This document shows, piece by piece, positions 50,144 through 59,143 of a stretch of 64,000 nucleotides of DNA. Source of the stretch: Synergistaceae bacterium (GTDB lineage Bacteria; Synergistota; Synergistia; Synergistales; Aminobacteriaceae); the NCBI GenBank assembly GCA_018436725.1, contig JAHDKT010000003.1:19630-83629 (forward strand), read 5' to 3'. The notes under the pieces were generated by a model. That model was not told the DNA's origin. It saw only the letters and a list, made by a program, of their open reading frames with translations, and did not search any database. The position numbers and the translations under genes are program-made. Position 1 is the stretch's first letter. Each line of letters starts with the position of its first letter.

Positions 50144-50949
50144 CGGCGCCCCCTTCGGCTGGTCAAGAATTCGATCGTTGCGCGTACGAACTCGCTCCCC
50201 CGCTCCATGTGTATGGAGTGGGCCGCCCCTTCGACGATCTCAATGGTCGCGCCCGGTATGCGTCGGGCGAACTCCCGGCTCTCGGCGGGGGTGAACAGGA
50301 TATCTTCCGCCCCTGCGAGCACCAGGGTCGGCGCGATGATTCCCGAAAGGTCCGCCGTTCCGTCGAACGCGCGGACCGCCTCGACCTGGTTGCGGAAGGA
50401 GACGGTCTCCTGGGGCCAAGGGTAGGTCAGCGCATAATTGACAGCGGCGTCGAGCATGCCGGGCTGTTCGAAAAACGCGGGGGTGAACAACCAGTAGAAG
50501 AAGTTTCGGAACCAGAGGACGGGGTCGGCCCCGCGTTCCAGCGTCTCCACGGCGTCGGAGAAAAGCGCGTTGTTCCTGGCCGAGAACGTCGAACCGGTTC
50601 CGGCGAGAACAAGACGGTCCACCAGCGAAGGCCGGCGCGCCGCCAGCCTTTGGGCGACGCACCCTCCCATCGAATGTCCGAGCACGTGCACGCGCTCGTA
50701 CCCCAGGCTGCGTACCAGCTCGGCGCAGTCGTCGGCCATCAGATCCATCGAGGTCGGTGCAGCGGCAGGCTTGGAACGCCCTACGCCCCGGTTGTCGGGA
50801 CAGATCAGGCGAAAACGCTCCGCAAGAGGAGAGCGAACCGAACCCCAGCTCTGCGAGTCCGAGGCCAGCCCCGCTATCAGCAGCAGCGGGGGGCCGTCTC
50901 CGTGCTCCTCGTAGTACAGCTCGACATCGTTCAGCACGAGCTTCGCCAT
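50140..50949 (-). CDS. Alpha/beta-fold hydrolase
   Basis: The 269-residue protein has the catalytic nucleophile in GHSMGG (Ser near residue 95), an oxyanion-hole region LLIAGLASDSQSW near 25, CPDNRGVGRS about 50 and the catalytic His in GAAHSIHME near 250; the Asp lies in LAGAEDILFTP. This matches the 3-oxoadipate enol-lactonase/esterase branch, but substrates vary. I use the ATG at 50949 after GAAAGGGG. The downstream PIN-like gene overlaps its stop. Confidence 0.88.
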   Translation of the reverse strand: MAKLVLNDVELYYEEHGDGPPLLLIAGLASDSQSWGSVRSPLAERFRLICPDNRGVGRSKPAAAPTSMDLMADDCAELVRSLGYERVHVLGHSMGGCVAQRLAARRPSLVDRLVLAGTGSTFSARNNALFSDAVETLERGADPVLWFRNFFYWLFTPAFFEQPGMLDAAVNYALTYPWPQETVSFRNQVEAVRAFDGTADLSGIIAPTLVLAGAEDILFTPAESREFARRIPGATIEIVEGAAHSIHMERGSEFVRATIEFLTSRRGRR

Positions 50950-51295
50950 CGAAAAACCCCTTTCAGAGAAATATAACAGAATCAGCGCGTACCCCGAAGC
51001 GAACTCGCCGTATAGAGACGATTCCTCGAAAGTACGCACACGGTAATACTATAGCACGTGCCTCCCGCTTGCAGAAGAATCTTTGCCGGGTCGATCTTCC
51101 TCGAAGAGCGACTAAAAAGAGGGGGTCTCCATGATGCATAGAGGCAAATAAGGATGCGATCATGTCGTCGTGCGAAGTCGAACTCCGCATCTCCATCCTC
51201 TAAGCCTCCGTGGGAAAACGAAATTCGCCGTTGACGAAACGTCCGCTCTATCCTACCATGCTGAAGAGTTGAAATTTTCCGGAGGAGGGCCGCTC
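50950..51295. other. 346-bp divergent gap between the alpha/beta hydrolase and ilvD genes
   Basis: Besides the ilvD promoter (51231-51259) I see AT-rich minus-strand stretches that could hold the hydrolase promoter (TATATT near 50970-50976) but no clear -35. No gene or RNA is supported. Confidence 0.35.
51231..51259 (+). promoter_or_regulatory. sigma70 promoter for ilvD
   Basis: TTGACG (51231-51236) and TACCAT (51254-51259) are 17 bases apart, 37 bases before the ilvD ATG. The -35 is good and the -10 fair. Confidence 0.5.
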
Positions 51296-52984
51296 ATGAC
51301 GAATAAATGGAGAAGCTCGGAGGTATTCGCGGGAGCGCCGAACGCGGGAGCGCGGGCGCTGTGGAAGTCGATGGGGTACTGCGACGGGGATTTCGCGGAG
51401 CGGCCGGTCATCGGCATCGCGAACTCGTGGAACACGCTGGTTCCGGGGCACTTCAACCTGAACCAGGTCGCCGAGCAGGTGAAGAAGGGAATTCACCGCG
51501 CCGGAGGGGTGGCGGCGGAGTTCGGCGTCATCGCGTCGTGCGACGGCGTCTGCGAGGGACACAGAGGAATGCACTTCATCCTCCCGCAGCGCGAGGTCAT
51601 CGCCGACTCGGTCGAACTCGTCGTCGAGGCGCATCATCTGGACGCGATCGTCCTGCTGGCCTCGTGCGACAAGATCGTGCCCGGAATGCTGATGGCGGCT
51701 GCCCGGCTCGACATCCCCGCGATCATGATCACCGGCGGACCGATGCTCGGCGGCGTGGAGTTCGACGGACGCAAGACCGACGAGACGTCGCTCCACGAGG
51801 CGCTGGGCATGCTGACGGCGGGGCGCATCTCCGAGGAAGAGTTCCGTTCGCTCGAAAACCTCTGCGCGCCCACCTGCGGCTCCTGCTCCTTCTTCGGCAC
51901 CGCGAACACGATGTGCTGCCTCGCCGAGGTCCTCGGGATGACGCTCCCGGGGAGCGCGCTGGCGCCCGCGGTCCACGCCGAACGACTGCGACTGGCCTGC
52001 GCGACGGGCGAACGTATCTGCGAGATGGCCCGCGAGGGACTGACGGCACGGAAGATTCTGAACGCGCCCTCGATCGTGAACGGCGTGCGGGCGACGCTCG
52101 CCATGAGCGGCTCGACCAACGCGGTGATGCACCTCGCCGCCATCGCAGCGGAAGCGGAGGCGGGGGTCGACGTGATGGAACTGTTCTCGCGCCTTGGCCC
52201 CGAGACGCCGCAGATCGTCCGGGTGAACCCGGCGTCGAAGTGGAACACCGAGGACTTCTGGATGGCGGGAGGCATCCCCCGGATGCTGAAGAACATGCTC
52301 CCGATCATCGAAAAGGACGCCCTGACATGTACGGGGCGCACCGTGGAGGAAAACGTAAAGGCATTCCGCTTCCCTTTCCCCAAAAACGACGAGGTGATGA
52401 AGACGCTGGAGTCCCCCTTTTCGAAACGCGGAGGAATCGCCGTCCTGCGAGGCAATCTCGCGCCGGATACCGGCGTGACGAAGCCCGGCGCGATCGACCC
52501 GACGCTCCACGTCTTCACCGGGGAGGCCCGCGTCTTCGACAGCGAGGACGACGCGAACGCGGCCATCCTCGCCGGGAAGATTCACAAGGGAGACGTCGTG
52601 GTCATCCGCTACGAGGGGCCGAAGGGCGGGCCCGGAATGCGCGAGATGTACCGCGCGATGAAGTACCTCTACGGCATGGGGCTGAACAAGTGCACCGCGC
52701 TGGTGACGGACGGCCGATTCTCCGGGACGAACAACGGCTGCTTCGTCGGCCACGTCTCCCCCGAGGCCGCGGAGGGAGGCCCGATCGCCATCGTGCGCGA
52801 CGGGGACAGGATCACCATCGACGTGATCGAGGGGAAACTGCACCTTCACGTCGACGCCGACGAAATCCGCGAACGCTTCGAATCGTGGACGAAACCGGCC
52901 CCCAAGGTCACGAGAGGACACCTCGCGCTCTACTCGAAGCTCGCCTCCTCCGCAGCGAAGGGCGCGATCGTCAGCGCGGAGTGA
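51296..52984 (+). CDS. ilvD: Dihydroxy-acid dehydratase family enzyme (IlvD/Edd)
   Basis: The 562-residue enzyme has the iron-sulfur cysteines and motifs of the family: VIASCDGVCEGHRGM about 75-89, VLLASCDKIVPGMLMA about 118-133, NLCAPTCGSCSFFGTANTMCCLAEVLGM about 185-212, and GRFSGTNNGCFVGHVSPEAAEGGPIA near the C-terminus. It dehydrates 2,3-dihydroxy-3-methyl acids in branched-chain amino acid synthesis, but members of the same family dehydrate sugar acids. No other ilv gene lies nearby, so the sugar-acid option stays open. Ribosome site GGAGGAGGG. Confidence 0.85.
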   Translation: MTNKWRSSEVFAGAPNAGARALWKSMGYCDGDFAERPVIGIANSWNTLVPGHFNLNQVAEQVKKGIHRAGGVAAEFGVIASCDGVCEGHRGMHFILPQREVIADSVELVVEAHHLDAIVLLASCDKIVPGMLMAAARLDIPAIMITGGPMLGGVEFDGRKTDETSLHEALGMLTAGRISEEEFRSLENLCAPTCGSCSFFGTANTMCCLAEVLGMTLPGSALAPAVHAERLRLACATGERICEMAREGLTARKILNAPSIVNGVRATLAMSGSTNAVMHLAAIAAEAEAGVDVMELFSRLGPETPQIVRVNPASKWNTEDFWMAGGIPRMLKNMLPIIEKDALTCTGRTVEENVKAFRFPFPKNDEVMKTLESPFSKRGGIAVLRGNLAPDTGVTKPGAIDPTLHVFTGEARVFDSEDDANAAILAGKIHKGDVVVIRYEGPKGGPGMREMYRAMKYLYGMGLNKCTALVTDGRFSGTNNGCFVGHVSPEAAEGGPIAIVRDGDRITIDVIEGKLHLHVDADEIRERFESWTKPAPKVTRGHLALYSKLASSAAKGAIVSAE

Positions 52985-53034
52985 GCGATCATGCAGACCG
53001 GGCGGATTGTTTCGCCCGATATTTCGCATCATGA

Positions 53035-53070
53035 CGAAAAAGGGGGCGGTTCTCCCGCCCCCTTCGTTCA
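53035..53070 (+). terminator. Bidirectional terminator between ilvD and the TRAP operon
   Basis: AAGGGGGCGG (53040-53049) and CCGCCCCCTT (53055-53064) form a perfect 10-bp stem with a 5-base loop, and GACGAAA/TTCGTTC extend it. It lies between two convergent genes. Confidence 0.85.
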
Positions 53071-53109
53071 TACATCCGCACATACATCCGCAGCGTTTCG
53101 CCTTCCCGC

Positions 53110-54390
53110 CTACCTGATGAAGCCCAGCAGCCTCGGCAGGAAGAGCGAGATCGGGGCGACGTAGGTCACCAGCACGAGCACCGCGATCTGCGCTATAACG
53201 AAGCGCATCACGGCAGCGGAGACCTTTTCCAGACTCAGCCCCGTAATGCCGCAGCTCACGAAGAGGCAAACCCCCACAGGCGGCGTCGCCATCCCGATGG
53301 CGAGGTTGAGCACCATCATAAAACCGAAGTGCAGCGGATGGACGCCGAGCTGCGTCGCTATGGGCGCGAGGATCGGCGCCAGCAGAATGATGGCCGCGCC
53401 GGTCTCCATGAACATCCCGACGATGAGCAGCAGAATATTGACGATCAGAAGAAAGACGTACGGATTCGACGTCGCCGAGAGGAACATGGACGAGAGCTTC
53501 ACCGGGATCTGGTTCGCAGCGATCACCCACGCGAAGACGTTGGCCAGCGAGATGATCAGCAGAATCGCGCCCGTGGTGATACCGCTCTGGAAGAGAATGC
53601 CCGGCAGGTCCTTCCACGTAATCTCCCTGAAGACGAACTTCCCGACGAAGAAGGAGTAGACCACCGCGACCGCTGCGGCCTCCGTCGGCGTGAAGACGCC
53701 GCCGAGAATACCGCCGAGGATGATCACCGGCGCCATCAGCGCCCAGACGGACGATTTCAGCTCTTTTTTTACCCTCGCCCCTGAAAAACCTTCCGACATC
53801 GCGTAGTTCTTTTTCTTCGAGACGCGCGAGACGACCACCATCAGCGCGAGACCGAGCATGATGCCCGGTATGAACCCGGCGGCGAAGAGTCCTCCCACGG
53901 AAACGTTCACCGAGACGCCGTAGATGACCATGATGATGCTCGGGGGAATGATCGGACCGATCGTCGCGGCGGCGCTGTTGAGCGCCGCGCTGAAGTCCAG
54001 ATCGTAGCCGTTCTTCTCCATCGAGGGGATCATGATTGAGCCGATGGCGGAGGCGTCGGCGACGGCGGAGCCGCTGATGCCGGCGAAGATCATGTTCGCC
54101 ACGACGCAGGCATGGGCCAGCCCGCCGCGGATATGGCCCACGAGGCTGTTGGCGAAACCGATGATGCGGACCGTCGTGCCGCCGCGGTTCATCAGGTCGC
54201 CCGCGAGAATGAAAAAGGGCACCGCCATGAGCGGGAACGAGTCGATCCCTGTGAACATCCGCTGCGCAACGAGCTGCAGAGGAACGCCCATCGCAAGGAT
54301 GACGGCGAATCCCGTAATCCCCATCACGAGCGCAAGGGGGATCCCCATCACGAAACAGACGACGAAGGAGAGCGTCATGAGCGCGATCAT
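53110..54390 (-). CDS. dctM: TRAP transporter large membrane subunit (DctM)
   Basis: The 426-residue protein has about twelve helices and DctM motifs: FFILAGDLMNRGGTTVRI near 60, MIFAGISGSAVADASAIGSIMIP about 96-118 and GPIIPPSIIMVIYGVSVNVSVGGLF about 140-164. It belongs to the large DctM subgroup for C4-dicarboxylate and sugar-acid carriers. I use the ATG at 54390, which overlaps the DctQ stop (ATGA); AAAGGAGGAGGACAG precedes it. Substrate not evident; an IlvD/Edd-type dehydratase gene is convergent beside it. Confidence 0.94.
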   Translation of the reverse strand: MIALMTLSFVVCFVMGIPLALVMGITGFAVILAMGVPLQLVAQRMFTGIDSFPLMAVPFFILAGDLMNRGGTTVRIIGFANSLVGHIRGGLAHACVVANMIFAGISGSAVADASAIGSIMIPSMEKNGYDLDFSAALNSAAATIGPIIPPSIIMVIYGVSVNVSVGGLFAAGFIPGIMLGLALMVVVSRVSKKKNYAMSEGFSGARVKKELKSSVWALMAPVIILGGILGGVFTPTEAAAVAVVYSFFVGKFVFREITWKDLPGILFQSGITTGAILLIISLANVFAWVIAANQIPVKLSSMFLSATSNPYVFLLIVNILLLIVGMFMETGAAIILLAPILAPIATQLGVHPLHFGFMMVLNLAIGMATPPVGVCLFVSCGITGLSLEKVSAAVMRFVIAQIAVLVLVTYVAPISLFLPRLLGFIR

Positions 54391-54917
54391 CTGTCCTCCT
54401 CCTTTCTCATCAGGGCCGCTTCCAGCTCGATGTCGGCGGTGGCGAGCGCCTGACCCGACCGGGAGAGCATCAGCCGCAGAAGATGAAGAAACATGTACAC
54501 CGTCCCCACGGGGATCGCCAGGTACGGCAGCCACATGGGAAGATCCATGGCGGGCGACGTCTGCACTTTGAGGCTGATTATAAGCTTCACGCCCTGCACT
54601 GTCACCGCGGCGAGGAAGATCGTAACGACGACCTCCGCCACGAAGATCGCCTTACGGCGCGCTCCCTCCGGAAGTTTTTCCACGAACATCGTCACGCCTA
54701 TGTGCTTCCCCTTCCCCATCGCGTATCCGGCTCCCAGGAAGGTCACCCAGACCATCATGTACCGCGCCGCCTCCTCCGACCACGTTATAGGGTCGTGAAG
54801 GACGAAGCGGTAGAAGACCGCGACGAAGGCGACGACGCCCATGCTTCCCATCAGGAGAGCGACGACGGCGAAAGCGGCCTTGTCGAAGAACGCCAGTATT
54901 CCCTCCAGTAACCTCAT
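54387..54917 (-). CDS. dctQ: TRAP transporter small membrane subunit (DctQ)
   Basis: The 176-residue protein has four membrane helices and the DctQ segment HDPITWSEEAARYMMVWVTFLGAGYAMGKGKHIGV (W-x-E-E-x-x-R). It pairs with the DctM whose start overlaps its stop. A hairpin lies between it and the binding-protein gene. Confidence 0.92.
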   Translation of the reverse strand: MRLLEGILAFFDKAAFAVVALLMGSMGVVAFVAVFYRFVLHDPITWSEEAARYMMVWVTFLGAGYAMGKGKHIGVTMFVEKLPEGARRKAIFVAEVVVTIFLAAVTVQGVKLIISLKVQTSPAMDLPMWLPYLAIPVGTVYMFLHLLRLMLSRSGQALATADIELEAALMRKEEDR

Positions 54918-54944
54918 TGCTCCACCTCTCCTTCACATCGAAAA

Positions 54945-54974
54945 GGGGACGGGGCGACGAAGCGCCCCTTCCCC
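54945..54974 (-). terminator. Hairpin between dctP and dctQ (second TRAP operon)
   Basis: GGGG...GGGGCG (54945-54956) pairs with CGCCCC...CCCC (54963-54974) around a six-base loop, with a two-base internal mismatch. On the minus strand TTTTCG follows, so it is a terminator-like attenuator. Confidence 0.6.
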
Positions 54975-55037
54975 GATTTTCTCACCCGACGCCTCTCCGA
55001 GCGCGGGCATCCGTACGAAAAACGAAACAGCTTGCGG

Positions 55038-56069
55038 TTACTTCAGCATCTCCGCCATCTTCGCCTCTGCTGCGGCGACGGCTTCGAGCGCCTCGTTCAC
55101 CCACTGCTCTCCCGCCTGCGCCTTGACGTAGTCGAGCACTGCGGGCTGCGCCGCGGCGCGGAACTCGTTCAGCTCGGCGGCCGTGGGAACGTAGACGGTC
55201 ATCCCGTTTTTCTGCACGTTCAGCAGACCGCTCTGCACCTGGCGCTCGGAGATGGCCCGCTGCGCGATGTTGAAGAGCTGCGCCCCTTCGTAGAGCGCGG
55301 CTTTCTGATCTTGCGAGAGCTTCTCCCATATCTTGTCGTTGACGAACATGATGAGCGGGTTGTAGAGGTGTCCGTTAAGAATCACGTACTTCTGCACCTC
55401 GTAGTACTTGCCGTTGTTGATCAGCGTCACGGGCAGTTCGCATCCGTCCACCACGCCCTGCTGGAGCGCCATGTACAGCTCGCCGAAGGCGATGGGCGTC
55501 GGCGCGCCGCCGAGGGCCTCGACCATCTTCATGTGCGCGGGGTTCTCCATCGTGCGGATCTTGTGCCCCTTCATGTCGGCCATGCTCTTGACCTGCTTGT
55601 TGCCGGTCACGAAGTGACGGTAGCCGTTCTCGCTGATCGCCAGCGTCCGAATCCCGGTGCTCTTTCTCATCTCCTCCATCAGCTTGCGGCCGAATGGGCC
55701 GTCGAGCACTTCCCATGCAACCACCTGGCTGGGGAAGAGGAACGGGATGTCGAAGACCATGATGGGCTTGAAGAGCGTCGGCACAGGCCCGGTAGTGATG
55801 GTCCCGAGTTCGATGGTCCCCATCGCCAGTCCTTCGAGAATCTCCTTCTCGTTCCCGAGCTGCGAAGCGTGGAAGACCTCGACCTTGACCGATCCGCCGG
55901 TCTTCGTTTCGACGTGGTTCTTGAAGATCTCCACCGCGATGACCGTTCTGTCCGCAGGGTCGGCGGGCCCCGCGTTCGCCAGCTTCAGTGTGAAATCCGC
56001 CGCGAAGGCGCTCCCCGCGAGAAGTCCCGCAAGAATAACAACGCATACTGCACCGAACAGCTTTTTCAT
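55038..56069 (-). CDS. dctP: TRAP transporter substrate-binding protein (DctP)
   Basis: The 343-residue protein has a signal peptide (about 1-23, ending GSAFA-AD) and the DctP fold: FKNHVETKTGGSVKVEVFHASQLGNEKEILEGL and HKIRTMENPAHMKMVEALGGAPTPIAFGELYMALQQGVVDG, which contains the carboxylate-binding Arg in KIRTMENP. It is the C4-dicarboxylate/sugar-acid type. I use the ATG at 56069. A strong promoter lies about 50 bases upstream. Not closely related to the tandem DctP pair in the other TRAP operon. Confidence 0.93.
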   Translation of the reverse strand: MKKLFGAVCVVILAGLLAGSAFAADFTLKLANAGPADPADRTVIAVEIFKNHVETKTGGSVKVEVFHASQLGNEKEILEGLAMGTIELGTITTGPVPTLFKPIMVFDIPFLFPSQVVAWEVLDGPFGRKLMEEMRKSTGIRTLAISENGYRHFVTGNKQVKSMADMKGHKIRTMENPAHMKMVEALGGAPTPIAFGELYMALQQGVVDGCELPVTLINNGKYYEVQKYVILNGHLYNPLIMFVNDKIWEKLSQDQKAALYEGAQLFNIAQRAISERQVQSGLLNVQKNGMTVYVPTAAELNEFRAAAQPAVLDYVKAQAGEQWVNEALEAVAAAEAKMAEMLK

Positions 56070-56117
56070 AGAAATTTCCCCACCCTTTCTCTTAAACCTT
56101 TGGAAATTAGTGTTGAC

Positions 56118-56145
56118 ATTATAAACCAAGGTTTGTTTTTTGCAA
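56118..56145 (-). promoter_or_regulatory. sigma70 promoter with inverted repeat for the second TRAP operon
   Basis: On the minus strand TTGCAA (56140-56145) and TATAAT (56118-56123) are 16 bases apart. In the spacer AAACC-N2-GGTTT (56123-56134) forms a 5-2-5 inverted repeat that could bind a repressor. This promoter would transcribe dctP-dctQ-dctM. Confidence 0.75.
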
Positions 56146-56172
56146 GTCCCGAATCGTTTTCCGGGCGTTCGA

Positions 56173-56781
56173 TCACCCCCGCTCCTCGTAGAACAACTCC
56201 CCCGGCGTAAGCTGTATCGTCACCCTCCCCACGGCGCCCGACGAAGCCGTGAGCGCGAGCGGAAGAACCCGGTAGACCGCGGTAGGAACGTTCAGAGTGA
56301 TCGTACTCTTCGCCCTGTCGAACGAATACGAATCCTTGCCGCCGATCGCGCACCCCCGCATCTCCTCGGGAAGCTTCTCGGCGCACCAGTTGACCGTCGC
56401 GATCTCCGCGAGCAGGTTCAGGCAGAAATCGACGATTTCGATCTGCCCGTCGTGGAGCATGCAGACGTTCAGGAAAACGTTGACCGGGTAGTCCAGATAC
56501 CGATGGTTCCGTCCGAGGACCCTGGTGTGTCTTCCGCGGATCATGTATTCGGCGGTGAAGTCGACGTCGTTCGGCTTCCGCAGCGCCTTCTCCGCAACAT
56601 CCATGTTCCAAAGAACCTCCGCCCCCATGGTCGAGCCGCAGAACCTGGGGTAGCCGCCCAGCTCCTTGGTGTATGCAAGTGCGCCGGGGAGCTTGGGAAG
56701 AGGCGCCCCCGACCGAACTTCCACAGGACGGAAAACTTTACGAATCTTTTCGAGCAGTTCCGGCATGAGACTGTCGCTCAT
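56173..56781 (-). CDS. Uncharacterised 202-residue protein near the TRAP operon
   Basis: I do not recognise this protein. It is soluble and has no signal peptide. Visible features: a basic N-terminal helix (LLEKIRKVFRPVEV), GYPRFCGSTMGAEVLWNMDVAEKAL about 43-68, a histidine/arginine-rich middle (MIRGRHTRVLGRNHRYLDYP), and a C-terminal half that looks like beta strands (STITLNVPTAVYRVLPLALT, VGRVTIQLTP). The stop is about 100 bases before the TRAP binding-protein gene, on the same strand, with a promoter between them. It may be an enzyme for the TRAP substrate; that is a guess from position. Confidence 0.7.
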   Translation of the reverse strand: MSDSLMPELLEKIRKVFRPVEVRSGAPLPKLPGALAYTKELGGYPRFCGSTMGAEVLWNMDVAEKALRKPNDVDFTAEYMIRGRHTRVLGRNHRYLDYPVNVFLNVCMLHDGQIEIVDFCLNLLAEIATVNWCAEKLPEEMRGCAIGGKDSYSFDRAKSTITLNVPTAVYRVLPLALTASSGAVGRVTIQLTPGELFYEERG

Positions 56782-57087
56782 AACGATACCTCCTGCATGA
56801 TGAGAAGATCATGGCGTGTTTTATTATTCTAGCAGCTTGGAGAAAGATTAACCAGATACGCGATAAAAATGACGTGCAGCTTTTCGACCGGAGTGCATAC
56901 AAAAAATCTCCCTGTTCGCCGAAAAAAGCGAGACAGCTTTTCCATGCCTGCGGAACAAACGGCATCCCTATACACTGCCCGATGGAGAGAAAGAAAATTT
57001 TCGCACATCAAGGGGCGGGTAAGGGTATAATGTGCCTGATGTTTCACCCCGGACAGGGGTATCCTGCGATGCAGCAAGGAGGACGGA
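56782..57087. other. 306-bp divergent gap upstream of the UPF0261 operon
   Basis: On the plus strand TATAAT (57026-57031) is a perfect -10 but no good -35 lies 16-18 bases before it, which would fit activator dependence. On the minus strand GGTTAA and TAGAAT are 16 bases apart near 56824-56851, a weak promoter for the uncharacterised gene. No RNA or small gene is supported. Confidence 0.4.
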
Positions 57088-58281
57088 ATGAAGAAAGCCT
57101 ATGTTGTGGGAACGTGCGACACGAAGTTCGAGGAGCTGAAGTTCGTGGCCGATCTCATTCGGCAATCGGGCGTCGAGGCGCTCCTCGTGGACGTGGGGAC
57201 GAAGCCCCACGATCATCCTGTAGACATCGCCGGCCGCGAAGTGGCCGCCTGCCACCCGTCGAACCCCTCTTTCCTCGACACCGTGAAGGAGCGGGGAGAG
57301 GCCGTGGGCGCGATGGGAGAGGCGCTCGCCGCATTCCTCCCGGGCCGGGGCGACCTCGGCGGGGTCGTCGGCCTCGGCGGATCGGGCGGGACCTCCATCG
57401 TCACCTCTGGCATGCGGACGCTGCCGCTGGGGACGCCGAAGATCATGGTCTCCACCATGGCATCGGGGAACGTGGCCCCGTACGTGGGCCCCAACGACAT
57501 CGCCATGATGTACTCCGTCACCGACGTCGCGGGGATCAACCGGGTCTCGCGCGTCGTTCTGGCGAACGCCGCCAACGCCCTCGCCGGAATGGTGAAGGGG
57601 ACGGTTCCGGCGGGCGAGGACAGGCCGCTCCTCGGTATGACGATGTTCGGGGTCACCACGCCGTGCGTGGACATGGTCCGGCATGCGCTCGAAAGCGAGT
57701 TCGACTGCCTCGTCTTCCATGCGACCGGCGCGGGCGGACAGTCCTTCGAGAAGCTGGTGGACTCGGGGATGATGAAGTGCGCCATCGACGTCACCACCAC
57801 CGAAGTCTGCGACCACCTGATGGGCGGCGTCCTCAGCGCCGGGGAGGATCGACTCGGGGCATTCGCCCGGACCCGCATTCCCTACGTCGGCTCGGTCGGC
57901 GCGCTCGATATGGTGAACTTCGGCGCGATGGAAACCGTGCCGGAGAAGTACAAAAACCGCAAACTCTACGTCCACAATCCGCAGGTTACGCTGATGCGCA
58001 CCACCCCCGAAGAGAATACGCTGATGGGCGAGTGGATAGGAAAGAAGCTGAACGCCATGACCGGCCCCGTCCGTTTCCTGCTCCCGTTGAAGGGCGTGTC
58101 CATGATCGACGCGCCGGGGCAGGCGTTCTCCTGGCCGGAGGCGGACGAGGCGCTCTTCGCGGCGCTGGAACGTACGGTAGAGCAGACCGGAACGCGGCGC
58201 CTCGTGAAGCTTCCTCTGCACGTCAACGATCCGGAGTTCGCCGCGGCGCTCGTGGAGAACTTCCGGGAGATCAATCCGTAA
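57088..58281 (+). CDS. UPF0261 (Tm-1-like) ATP-binding protein
   Basis: The 397-residue protein is a full-length UPF0261 member: [19 protein letters not shown] at the N-terminus, the glycine loop [15 protein letters not shown] about 90-104, [19 protein letters not shown] about 125-143 and [25 protein letters not shown] about 232-256. In plants the same module forms the N-terminal half of tomato Tm-1, which binds ATP and a viral helicase; the bacterial role is not established. AAGGAGGACGGA precedes the ATG. The TIM-barrel partner follows 20 bases later. Confidence 0.92.
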   Translation: MKKAYVVGTCDTKFEELKFVADLIRQSGVEALLVDVGTKPHDHPVDIAGREVAACHPSNPSFLDTVKERGEAVGAMGEALAAFLPGRGDLGGVVGLGGSGGTSIVTSGMRTLPLGTPKIMVSTMASGNVAPYVGPNDIAMMYSVTDVAGINRVSRVVLANAANALAGMVKGTVPAGEDRPLLGMTMFGVTTPCVDMVRHALESEFDCLVFHATGAGGQSFEKLVDSGMMKCAIDVTTTEVCDHLMGGVLSAGEDRLGAFARTRIPYVGSVGALDMVNFGAMETVPEKYKNRKLYVHNPQVTLMRTTPEENTLMGEWIGKKLNAMTGPVRFLLPLKGVSMIDAPGQAFSWPEADEALFAALERTVEQTGTRRLVKLPLHVNDPEFAAALVENFREINP

Positions 58282-58300
58282 CGAAAGGAAGGATTCACTG

Positions 58301-59131
58301 ATGAAACGACCGACACGTTCGGAGCTAATGGCGAAGTTCCACGACATGGCGAAGCGGCGCGAGCCGATCATCGGCGGCGGCGCGGGAACCGGCATCTCCG
58401 CGAAGTGGGAGGAAGCGGGGGGCATCGACCTCATCGTCATCTACAACTCGGGGCGCTACCGCATGGCCGGGCGCGGCTCGCTCGCCGGACTCCTCGCCTA
58501 CGGCAACGCGAACGACATCGTCAAGGAGATGGCGTACGAAGTCCTCCCCGTGGTGAAGAAGACGCCGGTGCTCGCCGGAGTCAACGGCACCGACCCCTTC
58601 ACCATCTGGGACAAGTACTTCGACGAGCTGATCTCCCTCGGATTCGCCGGGGTGCAGAACTTCCCGACGGTCGGGCTCATCGACGGCGTCTTCCGCGCCA
58701 ATCTGGAGGAGACCGGCATGGGGTACGGCCTCGAAGTGGAAGCCATGCGGGCCGCGCACGAGCGCGATCTCCTCGTCACCCCGTACGTCTTCAGCGAGGA
58801 GGACGCAGTCGCCATGGCCGGAGCGGGGGCCGACATCCTCGTCTGCCACATGGGGCTGACCACGAAGGGCTCGATCGGCGCGAAAACCGCTAAAACGCTT
58901 GAAGAGTGCGCCGCGCTCATCGACGCCTGGGCGGAGGCCGCGAAGAAGGTCCGTCCGGACATTCTCGTCCTCTGCCACGGCGGCCCGATCGCCATGCCCG
59001 AGGACGCCTCGTACATTCTGAAGCACTGCAAGCACGTCCACGGCTTCTACGGCGCCAGCTCCATGGAGCGGCTGCCGACCGAGACGGCCATCAAGGCCCA
59101 AACGGAAGATTTCAAAAAAATCACTTTCTAG
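58301..59131 (+). CDS. TIM-barrel protein of the PEP-hydrolase-like family (Tm-1 C-terminal-domain homologue)
   Basis: The 276-residue TIM-barrel protein has [43 protein letters not shown] N-terminal repeats (about 23-65), [11 protein letters not shown] about 92 and [20 protein letters not shown] about 225. The family is annotated phosphoenolpyruvate-hydrolase-like and equals the C-terminal half of plant Tm-1. With the UPF0261 gene directly upstream it forms the split version of that protein. GAAAGGAAGG precedes its ATG. Reaction not established; a phosphorylated or branched oxo acid is possible. Confidence 0.88.
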   Translation: MKRPTRSELMAKFHDMAKRREPIIGGGAGTGISAKWEEAGGIDLIVIYNSGRYRMAGRGSLAGLLAYGNANDIVKEMAYEVLPVVKKTPVLAGVNGTDPFTIWDKYFDELISLGFAGVQNFPTVGLIDGVFRANLEETGMGYGLEVEAMRAAHERDLLVTPYVFSEEDAVAMAGAGADILVCHMGLTTKGSIGAKTAKTLEECAALIDAWAEAAKKVRPDILVLCHGGPIAMPEDASYILKHCKHVHGFYGASSMERLPTETAIKAQTEDFKKITF

Positions 59132-59143
59132 GAGGAAACGAAC

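Noticed and set aside
51248..53617. Long minus-strand open frame (789 codons) over ilvD
   Set aside because: It is antisense to the clearly recognisable dehydratase, rich in Arg/His/Asp, has no family motifs or ribosome site, and arises from high GC.
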